Source: Costus lasius
Taxonomy: Eukaryota > Streptophyta > Magnoliopsida > Zingiberales > Costaceae
Direction of reading: 5' to 3'
Assembly (NCBI GenBank): GCA_027563935.2
Contig: CM050454.1
Span: 47,272,596 to 47,336,595, forward strand
DNA length: 64,000 nucleotides
Part shown: positions 19,948 to 33,000 of the stretch, in pieces
Numbering within the stretch: position 1 is the first letter of the stretch
How the letters are laid out: each line of letters opens with the position of its first letter
Made by a program: the position numbers and the translations under genes
The notes under the pieces: model-generated
Database searches by the model: none
What the model was told of the DNA's origin: nothing
What the model saw: only the letters and a program-made list of their open reading frames with translations

Positions 19948-21869
19948 CTACAACAATGCAAGAACAGCAAGGTCAGTATCAATGTTTAGAATCAATTCAG
20001 GACATAAGAATGATTCTTTTCTCACTATTTTATCTGACTGAAAAATCCAGTAAAACAGTCCGAAAGAGTAAAACTCTTTTAGTGAGATGGGATCCAGATT
20101 TCATACTTGGTCTCCGCGTCCCGCTCAGGCGAGATAAGATGCACAGAGAGTACAAGCACTAGTCTCTGGTAGGCAATCCCTGCCAATCGCCAACCCGTGC
20201 GATTCCCCTTCATCTGGGCAATCCAGTAGACTGTGCCAACTGAGTTGGTATAACACAGTCTCTGATCCCACAGATGGCTGCCTCCATATAGCTAACATAT
20301 GCTCAATATGTAGCCTACATGGTCAAGCTGACCCAACCTACTCCCTGGACCACCACGTGCTATGCTGAGCAACGAGAAGCGATAAATCCCTTCTCTGTAA
20401 CACGCAGGTGTAATCACACACCGTCTGAAGATAGATGGGCGTGCCCACTGAGTGGGTACAACACGGCCCCAACGATAGTCAGAACAGTGAGGTTTCGCGT
20501 CAGAAGGCTTACGTGCTTGATATTTTAACGTTGGATTTTAACGGTCCTTTTATCTTCTTACTATCAGTCAAACCCTATGGTGATAGCTGAAGATTAAATC
20601 ATGGAGTTCTAAATATTATTTTAAAACAATAAAAGAAAGCATGATAATCTTATGTGGTAAAAGCCCATTAAGCCTAAGTAAGACCTTAATTTAACTTAAG
20701 TCTTCACAAGAGCTCTTCATGGGTCCTTTTGCAACTCCATCTGGCCCAACCTGGGCCCAAGCGCCCACTGCAGCTCAGGTGCGCCCACCAGGTAAATGCG
20801 CCTGTCCCAGAGTCGAACCCTGGACCTCCCACCTGGTCAAGCCACTGCTGCAAGCGCCTCTGCCAAGTGTGCTCTGTGCTCTCGTCTGATTAAAATACAA
20901 TTTAATCTATCTAGACAAGATTGACACGCAGGTCAATTACATTGTATAAATTAATTAAAATGTGATGCGCAGATCACAATAAAAATAATTTACAATTAAT
21001 CCAGGCACGCAGGCCCCAGCACAGCACACTTTAAATTTGGGCAGCCCACATAAGATTAAATAAACAATCATCATGGTATACACTCAACATGTGATCCAAC
21101 AATAAGAAAATAAATTTTTTTCGAAAACCCATTGGGATTAATTTTATTTTCCTTATGTGCCCTACTTCCTTACAACGGTACATTAATAGGGATCCACTCA
21201 TCATGTCTAGTGCGATCCACTGCCTTTGCATGCACCAAGTCCTAACTAACTTGAGTCGACCTAATGGTCAACCATGCATGCGCAAAGGGCTGAACAACCT
21301 TCATGAGTTCTGGCAAGCGGGTGTGACCCCGGGCCTAACTCAAGAGCGTTCACTTGTTGTCTCAACCAGACATCGCTACACGCCTGTCTGCAGTCGACCT
21401 ATAGCCACCTCGTGCTATGCACAGGTGCCATCTGGTCGACCCATCTAGGGTGTTAGATGGTCTGATCAGACTGGTTGGATCTTAACTAGACGATGACATC
21501 AACCCTAATAACCCGTCTAAGATTTTAAAGTAGGCGCATTAGATCTAATGGATGCGCGCAAGAAATTTTGTTTTGACAAAAACATAACAAGCGCCAACAT
21601 ACATGCGCCAACAAGAAAACCATTATCATGTAGTTTTCGGCATGTAATTTAGATCTATGCATACAAGCGCAACTAAGGATCACAAAGCAATCATATGAAC
21701 ATACATAAAACCTTCTCTGATACCAATTGTAAGAACCCAACAAAGGGGGGCTGAAACCCTAAGGGGGGCGCATATCAAAATTTCCCATAGGAAGCTAGGG
21801 TTTCATAGATTGTTTGTATGAACATAAGATCAACTTATTCAAAGATTGTATAGATGAAAGGATTCATAC
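19948..21869 (-). other. candidate leader intron of element C
   Basis: The donor in the 5' LTR follows ATG GCT ATG (21878 to 21870) and reads GTATGAATCC. The acceptor TTGTTGTAG precedes ATTCCTGCAGCAACG. Splicing gives the same in-frame junction as in A. The ATG that sits 21 bases past the acceptor in A is ACG here, so only the LTR-borne ATG would be available in a spliced C transcript. The leader otherwise holds the stem-loop region and no gene. Confidence 0.5.
21711..21727 (-). other. primer-binding site of element C
   Basis: On the minus strand ATTGGTATCAGAGAAGG directly follows the 5' LTR; the first twelve matching bases are the initiator-Met tRNA complement. Confidence 0.9.
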
Positions 21870-23414
21870 CATAGCCATTGCAAGGATGGCGACTTGGAAG
21901 CAAAGATGCAAGTGCTTCTTCTCCAAAGGCACCGCACACAAGATGAGAGATAGCTCCTTCTTGTTTCTCCTTGTGCTAGCAAGGATCTCCAAGAGTCCTA
22001 GTCGCGTGAAGGGGATTGAGAAGATCTCTCTTGGCTTGGTCGAACTCTTCTTGGCGTCTACCCTTTTTTTTACACCCCACGATGGAGCAAGCGGCAACTT
22101 GGAAGAGGCGAGCGAGAGTGGAGAATGAAGCCACGAACGTAGAGACGTTTCTATTTTGGAACTTCCAAAAATAGCAAACTTCATGCGTTCATGCGTTATG
22201 CGTTCACTCCAAGTGAACCGAACGCTCATTCTTCTCCCTTTGAACCATGCGGTCACATATGTGAACCGGTTCAAGTTGGTTTGGTTCAAAGACCAATTAA
22301 CCCAAGCCTTTGGTATAAATCATTAAACCTAAAGGTTCAAGATCTAACCGTTCATCTCTTGATGCTCTTGATCTCACCGATCTAGCATCAACTCTCTCGA
22401 TCGAAGCTTACCGATCTCAAGCCCTAATCAATCGAACATGATCAGACCAGATCTCACTTACAATCAGAGTTTAAATCCCTTTAAACTGAACCAAAACAAT
22501 TCAGTCCACACGATCTGACATAAGTAAGCCATATCATCAAATTGTGCGACCCTAAGGGTTTCCTTTAAATGTCGGTAACGATAACTTACGTTATCACGAT
22601 CAGTGAGGGGTATCTAGCAACACATCACTGTCTCCCGATATAAAGGAAAGAGTCTTCCAAGACTACACCCAAACCACAGCACAAGTGTGAACCCAAGTCA
22701 CTTGACATATATGTTTCCTTTGCCACTGGATGTTCTTATTGGACAAGCGTGTCAAGCCTGTGATTCCAATATGATGAGAATGATTAGATCAGATGAACAT
22801 ACTCATCTGGGTATGGCCATACACTTTCTCAATCATCTCATCCAGGGGGGCCCCATTAGAACATCACACTCCAAACTAGGAGACGGCAATCGTATATCTA
22901 TCACTAGTGCCCTAACATGACTCATGCTCATTATCCAAGATAGTCTATAACCATTATGTTTCAAATGATATTGAACTACCTCAAAACAATGCCAATCATC
23001 ATTTAGAAACACAAGTGATCTCAAGTCAGAGGAAATATGCCACTTGTTTGCATACAAGGATTATTCACATTGTGACAAGCAATTGAACATCCTATGTAGG
23101 GTCTGTCCAGTACATCCAATGCACCCATGAGTCTACATCTTATTCCATGCTCAAAGCATCCTATAAGTTTAGAACACATATTACTCTTAATCATATCAAG
23201 GCTGTCTCATGTTCACCAAGATATCTCGACTAAGGACAATACTGCATGTCAGCCAAGCTGAACAGCATTGAGACATTATTCAGAAGTATACATATTACAG
23301 CAGATAATGTAACAACCTGAATAACAACCATTGCCTTTATAAACATAAAGTTTATACATGATACTGATACAATCCCAAGGCCTCAAACATTAGCCTTAAG
23401 GGCATACCCCAACA
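21728..23414 (-). repeat. 5' LTR of element C
   Basis: 1687 bp, same ends as the 3' LTR. On the minus strand a 141-codon frame (22289 to 21864) runs into the candidate donor and stops two codons after it; it ends MAMV then stop. Confidence 0.97.
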
Positions 23415-23419
23415 AGCAC

Positions 23420-23561
23420 TACCATAAATTGGTGGATTTTCCAACCAGAAGATTTTATGGATTTTATGGCACCGCCGTAAGAAATTACACGGGCCGTATT
23501 TTGACGTCGTTTTTCACTCGAGATAATTGAGTGAATGATACTTTATTATGCCGTATTATTA
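23420..23561 (+). repeat. 3' LTR of B, continuation after copia C
   Basis: CCATAAATTGGTGGATTTTC and following bases match B's 5' LTR from 8312 (CGTAATTTGGTGGATTTTC). Similarity fades after about 23540 and the strand of homology flips at about 23562. Confidence 0.8.
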
Positions 23562-25405
23562 AGTACCAAATAATCGTATTCTTGCTAGCTAAGTAAACCG
23601 AATATGATGCAAGTGAACGATATAGAGAGAACACGAAAGATAATTAGAGAGATAAACTGGGACTAGGGTTTCATCCACCTTGATTTCAATGATTAGATAT
23701 AAATAAAAGGTTTGTCAATCAAATCTTGTTATGATAAAGACTTAATTTACTTCATAAAGGGATTATCTCACTTTCGTGCAGACAATCATGTAGGGACCAA
23801 TCCTCGCTTTCGCGCAAGATTTATCCCAATGCTAAAGATAAGTAAATCATCAATCAGAGAATTCAAAGATCACTTTCGTGCATCCGAATTCTAAGTTGAT
23901 TGTCTCGAGTGGAATCTCAAGGATCACTTTCATGCATCCGAGACTCAACACAAGTTCTACCTATGGTTCTCCAACGTTCCGGTCCTCACTTTCATGCAAG
24001 ATCTCCACGTTTGACAAACTAACTTAATCCTGGGTTCATAATTATCAACATGGCAATTAATCACTAAAATAAAGAAATAAGAACCTAACCTAATTTATTA
24101 CGGTGAGTTCCTATTTATCAATTTTAGGGTTCCAATTCTCAAGCAAGTCACCTTTAAGTCCTTATTGCAAGAACTCTAAACATGATGACAATAAATAAAC
24201 TAAGGAGAAACTTAGAGCAGTAATCACATAGGTAAAATTATCATGGCAAAATTATCTTGACGAAATAAAAAGGTATCTAATCATATAAAATCAAAGGGGA
24301 TTACACCCTGTGTCCCAAAATATGTCTAAGCTTGCATGGAGAAAGAAAAACAATCAACCATAGTTTCAAAGTATCAGAAATTGAAGAGAAGGAAGAAATA
24401 AACTTTACAACACGGCTGTGAAATTAAACACAGCCGTAATTTTCAAGGAACTCGCTATGAATAGTGCCGGTGACGCATCTTTCATTGATTCCCCCTCCGA
24501 TCGGACTCCTTTTGCTCTAAAACTTCTGTGGTATCCTCCTCTCCTCCATACAAAGATTCAGTGTAAACATTGTGGCTGGAGATGACTTCTACACCTCTCG
24601 GAGCGAGGCCAAACCCTAGCTGCCTCCCTGATGATTTCTCTCTCGATACGTGATGAAAATTTGGGCTTCCATTCGTGCGTCTTCTCCTCTTTTAGATGAA
24701 TCTGTAGCAACTTTCGGATCTCAATTTGTAGCTCTGCATCAAAAGTTATGGTCCGCGCAAGATTCGGCCGCGGAAAACTCTCGTTTTTTACTGGAAATTA
24801 CGGCCGTGTTATATTTTACGGCAGTGCCGTATTTTCATTCTGCGTGTTCTGGGTCAAACTTACGGCCCATAAAATGCTTCTCGACCGTGCCATAAAATTG
24901 GTCGAGTTCTCCGATCTGAAGTGTCTGGAAAATACGGCACCATAATCTGGTTTACGGCACTGCCGTAAAATCAGCAAAGTTTTTGTTCTGAAGCGCTCCA
25001 AAATACAGTACCATAATCTGGTTTACGGTACTACCGTAAAATCCAAAAAACCTTCTGTTCGGAAACTCCTCAAAATACGGTAGTGGCTCGGATTTTACGG
25101 TAGCGTATGAAAATATGGTACCGTAAAATAGGTTACGGCACTGCCGTAATTTGCTGAGTTGCTCCGTTTTGCATGAAATTTCTTGGGTGATCTCCTCTTG
25201 ATGATGGTAACTCTTCTATGTGTCTGATTTTGCTTGAAAGCCTCAAAATAGTGCCTTTTTACCAAAAGATCATGAAAAACCAAAATAGAAGTAGACTTTG
25301 TAATATTCGATGAATTTAGCATGAAAACAAGTAATAAGATCTTCAATTTAGCATGAAAAGATATCAAAAATGATACAAAATATACTAAATATTTTGGTGT
25401 CATCA
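23562..25405 (-). repeat. inverted LTR of a B-related element (B')
   Basis: On the minus strand it starts TGATGACACCAAAAT at 25405 and is colinear with B's 5' LTR up to the TTATTTGGTACTT block that corresponds to 9758-9770. It is clearly more diverged than B's own LTR pair, so it is a separate relative and not a local inversion of B's LTR. Its interior and second LTR are absent. TACGG/CCGTA palindromes are abundant at 24800-25150. Confidence 0.75.
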
Positions 25406-26315
25406 ATTGGTAAGGCTGAAGGGCATCACAAGCCACTCGTAGAGGCCAAAGGGTCTGACTCATAAGATGCATGTTGGTAAGCTTGCTGAACCAACATACG
25501 CCGGAGATGAGGTCAAGCATGTCATCCAAGCGCGGGATGGGGAACTGGTACTTAACCATGATGCGATTGATTGTGCGGCAATCAATGCACATCCGCCACG
25601 AACCATCCTTTTTGGGCGTGAGAAGGGCTAGAACGGCGCAGGGGCTGAGGCTCTCCCGGATGAAGCCCTTGGCAAGAAGGTCATCAACCTGATGTTTGAG
25701 CTCCGTATGCTCAGTGGGGTTGAGACGGTGGTGGGGAATGTTGGGCAACTATGCCCCAGGGACGAGGTCGATGACTTGCTAGATGTCACGGGCTGGGGGC
25801 TGGCCAATGGGGAGATCGACCAGGGAAATGTCAGAGAACTCCTCCAACAAGGCAGTAACCTCCATCGGCAAAGGGGCCTACGGAGGCAGAAGAGCATGGG
25901 AGACGTCGCGGACCATGTGGGCATAGACAACCTTTAACTCATGGGCCTCGTGGATGAGAGAGCTAGGTCAGACCAAGATGACTGCCTTAGGCACAGGTTG
26001 GGTAGGTGGGGCGGGGGGTGATAAGGCCCTTGGACGTGGAGGCCCACAACTCCTTGGGCAGAGTCATGCTCAAACAGATCTTACGTCCCCCGTGCTAGAA
26101 GACGTAAGTGTTGGAATGGCCATAGTGTATGATGTCGCGGTCGTAAAGCCAAGGCCAACCAAGGAGGACATGGGCGACGTCCATGGACGTGACCTCGCAC
26201 CACACCTTCTCGAAATAGTCACCGAAATAGATGGCAACTTGGTAGCAATGGGTGATGGGGAGGCTAGACGCGTCAACCCAGACAATCGAGTAAGCCGAGG
26301 GTGTGACTCGAGGGG
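25406..26315 (-). pseudogene. protease C-terminus and RT N-terminal half of gypsy element G
   Basis: Minus strand from 26315 continues the protease interrupted at 36605: CEVTSMDVAHVLLGWPW and YDRDIIHYGHSNTYVF, then stop. RT follows with [30 protein letters not shown] and [20 protein letters not shown]. After FSKL the sequence jumps to a stretch ending [11 protein letters not shown], so the catalytic YVDD/FVDD block is deleted. Stops and frameshifts are frequent. Conserved gypsy pol order supports assignment; lineage is probably chromovirus-like but I cannot confirm it without integrase. Confidence 0.85.
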
Positions 26316-29300
26316 TGTTGGGAAACCCCGGGGATATTTTACAATTTTCAGAGATAGAGATTACAAAATACATTGCACAGCGGAAGCAATATCCCCGAAA
26401 CAGGCCGGTCCCAAAAACCCAGTGAAGATCGCAAGCAAGAGAGTAGACACGATGAGTTAGGAAATACCTTAGAGCAAGATGAGGTCGATGTCGTGATAGG
26501 CGCCCAAGCGTGCGCCCTCTGCAGTCTCACACACACGGACCCCTCGAGTCCTCTTCTTCCACGCCCGGTGCTAGCCTCGGGAAGAAGATCCAAGCCTTGT
26601 GCTCCTTCTTCAAAGTATGCGCCACCTCCAAGGTAGATGCGCCAAAGATGAAGAAGGATGAGGGAGAGGGAAACCGCAAAGCATCAAGTTCCTTGCGTCA
26701 AGAGAGAAGGAAGAGGCTTGCGGCTAGGGTTTGGAAGGAAGAAGAAGATGCGCCACTTCTTCGTGTTGTCGCCCTTCAAGCCCTTGCTTTCACCCCTCCT
26801 CTTGTTGTCACACCTCTAAGGATTGTAACCACTAAGAGGGGGCCGGCTAGGGTCACTTATAAAGAGGTTGAGGTGGTTAGGGCAAGGGTTGAGATCATGA
26901 CAAGTGTATGGCTTGGATGAGAAGGTTTGAGGTAAGGAAAGTCTCCAAGACTTTACCATAAACTGTTGGGGTATGCCCTTAAGGCTAATGTTTGAGGCCT
27001 TGGGATTGTATCAGTATCATGTAATAAAATCTTGTGTTTATAAAGGCATGGTTATTATTCAGGTTGTTACCTTGTCTGCTGCAATAAGTATACTTCTGAA
27101 TAATGTCTCAAAGCTGTTCAGCTAGGCTGACATGCTAAATGTCCTTAGTCGATATATCTTGGTGAACATGAGACAGCCTTGATATGATTGAGACTAATAT
27201 GTATTCTAATCTTATAGGATGCTTCGAGCATGGAATAAGATGTAGAATCATGGGTACATTGGATGTACTGGACAGACCCTACTAGAATATTCAATTGCTT
27301 GTCACAATGTGAATGATCCTTGATTGCAACAAGTGGCACATGTCCTCTGACTTGAGATCACTTGTGTTTCTAAATGATGATTGTCATTGTTTTGAGGTAG
27401 TTCAATATCATTTGAAACATAATGGTTATAGACTATCTTGGATAATGATCATGAGTCAGGTTAGGGCACTAGTGATAGATAGAGGATTGCCGTCTCCTTG
27501 TTGAAGGAGTGTGGTGTTCTATAGGGGCCCCCTAGATGAGATGATTGAGAAAGTGTATGGCCATACCCAGGTGACTATGCTCATCTGATCTAATCATGCT
27601 CATCATATTGGAGTTACAAGCTTGACAGGCTTGTCCAATAAGAACATCCAGTGGCAAAGGAAACATGTAATGCCTAGTGAGTTGATTCACGCTTGTGCTG
27701 TGATTTGGGTGTAGTCTTGGAAGACTCTTTCCTTTATATCGGGAGACAGTGATGTGTTGCTAGATACCCCTCACTGATCGTGATAACGTGAGTTATCATT
27801 ACCGACATTTAAAGGAAACCCTCAGGGTCGCACAATTTGGTGATATGGCTTACTTAAGTCAGATCGTGTGGACTGAATTGTTTAGGTTCAGTTTAAAGGG
27901 ATAGAGACTCTGATTGTAAGTGAGATCTGGTCTGATCATGTTTGATTGATTGGGGCTTGAGATCGGTAAGCTTCGATCGAGAGAGTTGATGCTAGATCGG
28001 TGAGATCAAGAGCATCAAGAGATGAACGGTTAGATCTTGAACCCTTTGGTTCAGAGTGAGATCTAGACCATGGCTTGGGCTGGTTTAATTTGGTTCTTGA
28101 ACCAAATTGAAGTGGATTAAAGTGGCTTGAACCGGTTCACAAAGGGTGAACGCTTGGTTCAAGGTGTTAGGCATTTTTGGTTTGGTTGTGGCGCATAGCT
28201 TCATATCTTCCATTTATGGAATGTAATGAAGGCGACTTCACCTTAACGCAAAAGCGTTTTGAACGCTCGACTTCACTCTTCTCTTCTCAACGTTCCTCTT
28301 TGGGGGCGATAGGATTCGGACGAGAAGGAGAAGAAGAAGGTTACTCTCGCCAAGCTTCATCTCTAATCACCCTCACGCGACAAGGATTCTTTGAAGTGCT
28401 TTTGCTAGCACAAAGGACTCAAAGAGCAAGCTATCGTCATCGGTTGTGTGCGTCACTTTTGGAGAAGGAGCACTTGAACCTTTGCTTCCAAGGCATCATC
28501 AAATCGATGGCATTGGTATGATCTTTTAGATCTATTCCTCTTATACAAGTTGATCATATGCTTTTATGATTGCGATCCCATGAAGCCCTATCTTCCGCTC
28601 GCAAAACTCTATATGTGCGCCACAATCAGGGTTTCGGCTCCCCTCTTGAAAGGGGTTTTCTACAAGTTTCGGCCCCCCTCATGAAAGGGGTTTTATCATA
28701 AACCTCATTCAACCTTTCCATAAGCTACCAAGCCTTGCCTTGTGCGCCAAGGCCTAGCCTTGCGCCCCAAGCAATGCCTTAATGCATTCACACTATCAAT
28801 GGGAGAGGGCTAGGGGCATAAAGCTTCCTTAATGAAGCAAATTTGCCATCCAAACCCCATTATGCCCCTTAGGGGCCAATGGGGTTGGCTTCCTCCCCAT
28901 TATACCCTTTTAGCCTATTGCCTCTTCATGACAACTTATTATTGGGCCTCATTGGATAATGAGCTAGCCCAAACTTCATTACATGGCTTGATTAAGCACT
29001 TGGATCCAATCCAATGCAACCCTAATCCAAATGTGGCCAACCATGGTCAATTTCGGGTCAACCTACCATAAATGGAGTTTGGCTCCAATAACATCCTTCC
29101 ATCTCATCAGGCCCATTGGTGCTGATGAAATCTCCAAAATAGATCTGAGTTATCGAATAACTCGATCATAAGGCTTCCCGATCAATACGAGAACTCGAGT
29201 ATCAAGGTGTGTGACCCTGTAGGTTCCTCTGACGCTGGCAGTGCTGACCAAAGGTCAGCAAAAGCAGTGAGTGGCACCTAGCAGTGCATCGCTGCTACCC

Positions 29301-30046
29301 AGGTCATTGGAATGGATATCGACATCGACATCCCCATCATCGCAACTAGGTACAGATGCATTACAGTCTCTTTGCCGAACTGATATCCGATTGGACAAGT
29401 GTGTCACCACTTGTTTTCATCCAATCACATGGCTATGCCTAAAACAGGTTCTCACCTGGGTATGGCAATACACTCTCAGTCATAGAACCATAGAGGAGCT
29501 CCATGGATATCATGCTTCCCTAAGGAAGGGGCAAATCCTATGTCTGTCCATTGACCTTCTCATATGGGTCGTGACATGCTCAATGACAACCGTTATGACC
29601 TCCCAACTACGGTGAGGTGTTAGGTTGTATCAAAGCAAATCCCTAACCATATAGAATGATCAATGACCTCAAGTCAAGGAATCAATGCATCTCTTATCAC
29701 TTGTGAAGATAACTCATGACACCAAGTCATAGCCACACAGCGGGTCTATCCAGTATATCCTCCAATGATATACCCATGTGTCTGCGTTAGCACCACGTGC
29801 CTAACCAGCCCACATACCAGTCTCACAAGTACCATAGCTGTCCCATATCCACTAAGGTACATCGACTGGGGACTATAGTTCGAGCACAGATCCAATCTGT
29901 CTCCAGGGACATTATTATGTAAGTACACAATCGCAGGTGTAGACAAACAATGATAACGACAATGCCAGAAAGATATATATATGAATATCAGAGTCAAGTA
30001 GTACAAAGATGGACCAAAACTAGGTCCTAGGGCATATACACCAACA
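26316..30046 (-). repeat. 3' LTR of element D, interrupted by a solo LTR
   Basis: Without the 1740-bp insertion (solo LTR plus one TSD copy) it is 1991 bp, against 1985 bp for the right LTR. The 5' part on the plus strand matches 34620-35261 and the rest matches 35262-36604. Confidence 0.95.
26964..28698 (+). repeat. solo LTR of copia family 1
   Basis: 1735 bp, TGTTGGGGTATGCCC to TTTTATCA, flanked by the target duplication TAAAC (26959-26963 and 28699-28703); D's right LTR shows the empty site CCATAAACCTCATTC. It carries ATG GCA TTG|GTATGATC at 28507-28515 and an open frame leading to it. Its terminus shows two tandem copies of a 34-bp module (GTTTCGG, C-run, CATGAAA or CTTGAAA, GGGG). It records an earlier family 1 insertion reduced by LTR-LTR recombination. 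Confidence 0.95.
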
Positions 30047-30061
30047 ATCTCCCACTTGCAC
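30047..30061 (-). other. polypurine tract of element D
   Basis: On the minus strand AGTGCAAGTGGGAGAT-type sequence abuts the 3' LTR. Confidence 0.88.
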
Positions 30062-30067
30062 TAAGAC

Positions 30068-33000
30068 CTAGAGGTTGAGCAACCTCAACCCCATATCTCT
30101 AGTACGACCATCATGCTTCTGCTGCGCCAAAGCCTTGGTCAGTGGGTCTGCTAGATTGCTCTCTGTGTCAAATATGCTAATCTTGACATCACCTCGATCA
30201 ATGATCTCTCTGATCAAGCGAAATCACCTGAGTATGTGTTTGGACCTTTGATGAGACCGTGGTTCCTTAGCATGTGCAGTTCCCATTGTTGTCATAGTAG
30301 AGCTCAATGGGATCCATTGCACTTGGAACCACCTGAAGTTCAGAAAAGAACTTCCTGATCCAAACGGCTTCATTGGCTGCCTCAGAAACAACCACATACT
30401 CAGCTTCAGTTGTAGAATTAGCTATGGTGGATTGCTTGAAGCTCTTCCAGCATACAGCACCTCCAACCATTTTAAACAAATAGCCGGTCTGCGATTTGAA
30501 GTCGTCAGGATCATACTGGAACGACTCATCAGTGAAGCCCTGCACATTGAGGTCTTCCAGTCCCCTGTAGACCATATAGAATAAATCCTTAGTCCTTTTC
30601 AGGATACTCAAGGATATTCTTTACAGCCACCCAGTGCTGCAGACCTGGATTAGATTGGTATCGGCTGGTTATGCTTTCAGCATAAGCCACATCTGGTCTA
30701 ATACACAGCATTGCATACATGATTGATCCCACTACCGAAGCATAGGGAATTCGACTCATGTTATCCCTCTTAGCCTATGTTGTAGGACATTGGCTCTTTG
30801 AGAGAGTAAGGCCATCTCTCACTGGAAGGTATCCTTTCTTGGATTGCTCCAAGTTGAACCTCTCCAGGACCTTATCAATGTGGGTACTCTAACTAAGGGC
30901 CAAGAGCCTCTTGGATCTATCCCGGTAGGTCCTCACGCCTAGAATGTAGGCGGCCTCCTCTAAGTCCTTCATCTCGAAACACTTCCCTAACCATGTCTTC
31001 ACAGCTTGAAGACTAGGGATGTCATTTTCGATGAGCAGTATGTCATCGACATACATGAACAGAAAAGTCACCAAGCTCCCACTGAATTTTCTGTATACAC
31101 AGGAGTCATCTTCACTTTTGATAAAGCCATAATCTCTCACAGCTTCATCAAATTGAAGATTCCAACTTCGAGATGCTTGCTTTAATCCATAAATGGATTT
31201 CTTTAGCCTGCAGACCTTACTAGCATCTGCAGGATGGATGAAGCCATCAGGTTGTGTCATATACACATCCTTAGTCAGCTTCCCATTAAGGAACGTTGTT
31301 TCCATGTCCATCTGTCATATCTCATAATCATGATAAGCAGCTATAACAAGCAGAATCCGAATGGATTTGATCATGGCAACTAGCGAGAAGGTTTCATCAT
31401 AGTCCACCCTGTGGACTTGTTTGAATCCTTTAGCCACTAGTCCACCTTTATAGGTAACTATGTTGCCATCCATGTCTGTCTTCCTCTTAAAGACCTATTT
31501 ACACCCTATGGGTTTTACCCCATCAGGTAGCTCAACCAAATCCCAGACTTGGTTAGCCGACATGGAATCCATATCGGATCTCATGGCCTCAAGCCATCTC
31601 TCGGAGTCCGGTCCATTAACCGCCTCATCATAAGTCCTGGGTTCATCCTCAATGATGAAGATCCCGTCGTGTTGGGTCGGCAGTGACCCATACCTCTCAG
31701 GTGCACGACGAATCCTCCCAGACCTACGTGGGACCTGTGTCTGAGCCTCAGGTTGTACAGCAACCGGTGCAGGTGGCTCAGATTCCATCTCTTTGTCTTG
31801 TGGTTGCACTTGGTCCTCATCTAAGTCAAACTTCCTCCCACTAACTTCTTTCATGAGAAATTCTTTCTCTAGAAAGACAGTACCCTGAGCAACAAAAACT
31901 TTGTTCTCGGTGGGAATATAGAATTAGTAACCCTTAGTCTCCTTAGGGTACCCCACAAATATACACTTATCAGATCTAGGTTCTAGCTTGCTAGAATCCT
32001 GACGTTTGACATAAGCCTTACATCCCCAGATCCTGATAAAAGTGAGATTAGGGCGTCTCCCACTCCATAACTCGTATGGAATCTTTGAGACACTCTTAGA
32101 TGGAACATTATTCAGTATTAGAGAAGCTGTCTTAAGTGCATGTCCCCAGAATGAGGGAGGTAGAGTTGCATGACTCATCATAGATCGAACCATGTCCAAC
32201 AAAGTTCGATTTCTCCTTTCAGACACACCATTGAGGTAATCTAGGAGGAGTGAGTTGGGATATGATCTCACACTCTCTCAGATAGTCAAAGAACTCACCG
32301 CTCAGGTACTCTCTACCACGATCTGATCGAAGAGCCTTAATGGATCTACCAAGCTGGTTCTCTACTTCATGTCTAAACTCCTTAAATTTCTCAAAGGATT
32401 TAGACTTATGTCTCATCAGATAGACATAACCATATCTACTGAAGTCATCAGTAAACGTGATGAAGTAGTTGTACCCTCCTCTGGCTTGTTTATTGAAAGG
32501 CCCACACACATCAGTATATATGAGATCTAATAAACCTCCTGCCCTCTCACCAGTCTTGGTGAAGAGCGCCTTTGCCATTTTCCCTAATAAACAAGTCTCA
32601 CATGTATCAAGTTCCTCCAAGGAACTCGAATCTAACAACCCATTTGCATGGAGTTGTCGAATGCGATTCTTGTTTATATGGGCTAATCGACAATGTCGTA
32701 GGAAAGCACCAACTGAACTGCTCAGTTTGGTCTTTTTATTATTTATGTTACAAATAGAGCTATCCATGTCCAAGACATGCGGACCATTGCACAAAGTACC
32801 CTTCCCATAAAACATGTTTGCAAAAGAAAAAGAACATAAGTTCTCTTTTATTTCAAACTTAAATCCTTTGTTTGCCAAGCAAGGAGTGGATACAATGTTT
32901 TGGTAAGGGAAGGTACATAATAGCAATTGTCTAGCTTTAACTGAAGTCCAGAAGGCAGGGAGAGAAACTCCTACAGCAACAGCAGCAACTTGTGCCCTGT

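Larger units (their letters stand above)
14335..23414 (-). mobile_element. Ty1/copia element C (family 1), full length, coding-defective
   Basis: A 9080-bp element with two 1687-bp LTRs differing at about seven positions by eye. It is flanked by the perfect 5-bp target duplication AGCAC (14330-14334 and 23415-23419), and B's LTR reads across the site once C is removed. Gene order is on the minus strand. The polyprotein carries at least two nonsense codons and lacks the usual gag ATG. Confidence 0.97.
7989..23561 (+). mobile_element. non-autonomous Athila-like LTR element B (LARD-type), split by copia C
   Basis: The 5' LTR begins TGATGACACC at 7989; the same start recurs at 14015 for the 3' LTR. 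The 3' LTR is cut at 14334 by copia C and resumes at 23420, where sequence colinear with 8305 onward continues for about 140 bp before stopping at an inverted junction near 23562. The 4-kb interior has a gag-like frame with one stop but no protease, RT or integrase. Primer-site-like AAGTTTTTGGCGTCATTACC resembles the GGCGCCGTTGCCGGGG sites of Athila/Tat elements. It must have used enzymes supplied by another element. Confidence 0.75.

Noticed and set aside
7989..25405. One large element with inverted terminal LTRs
   Set aside because: The two end LTRs are too diverged and there is a proper direct LTR start at 14015, so B and B' are different insertions.
26373..26920. Overlapping plus-strand frames of 87 and 136 codons
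   Set aside because: They are antisense shadows in D's 3' LTR and reappear near 34814 in the other LTR.
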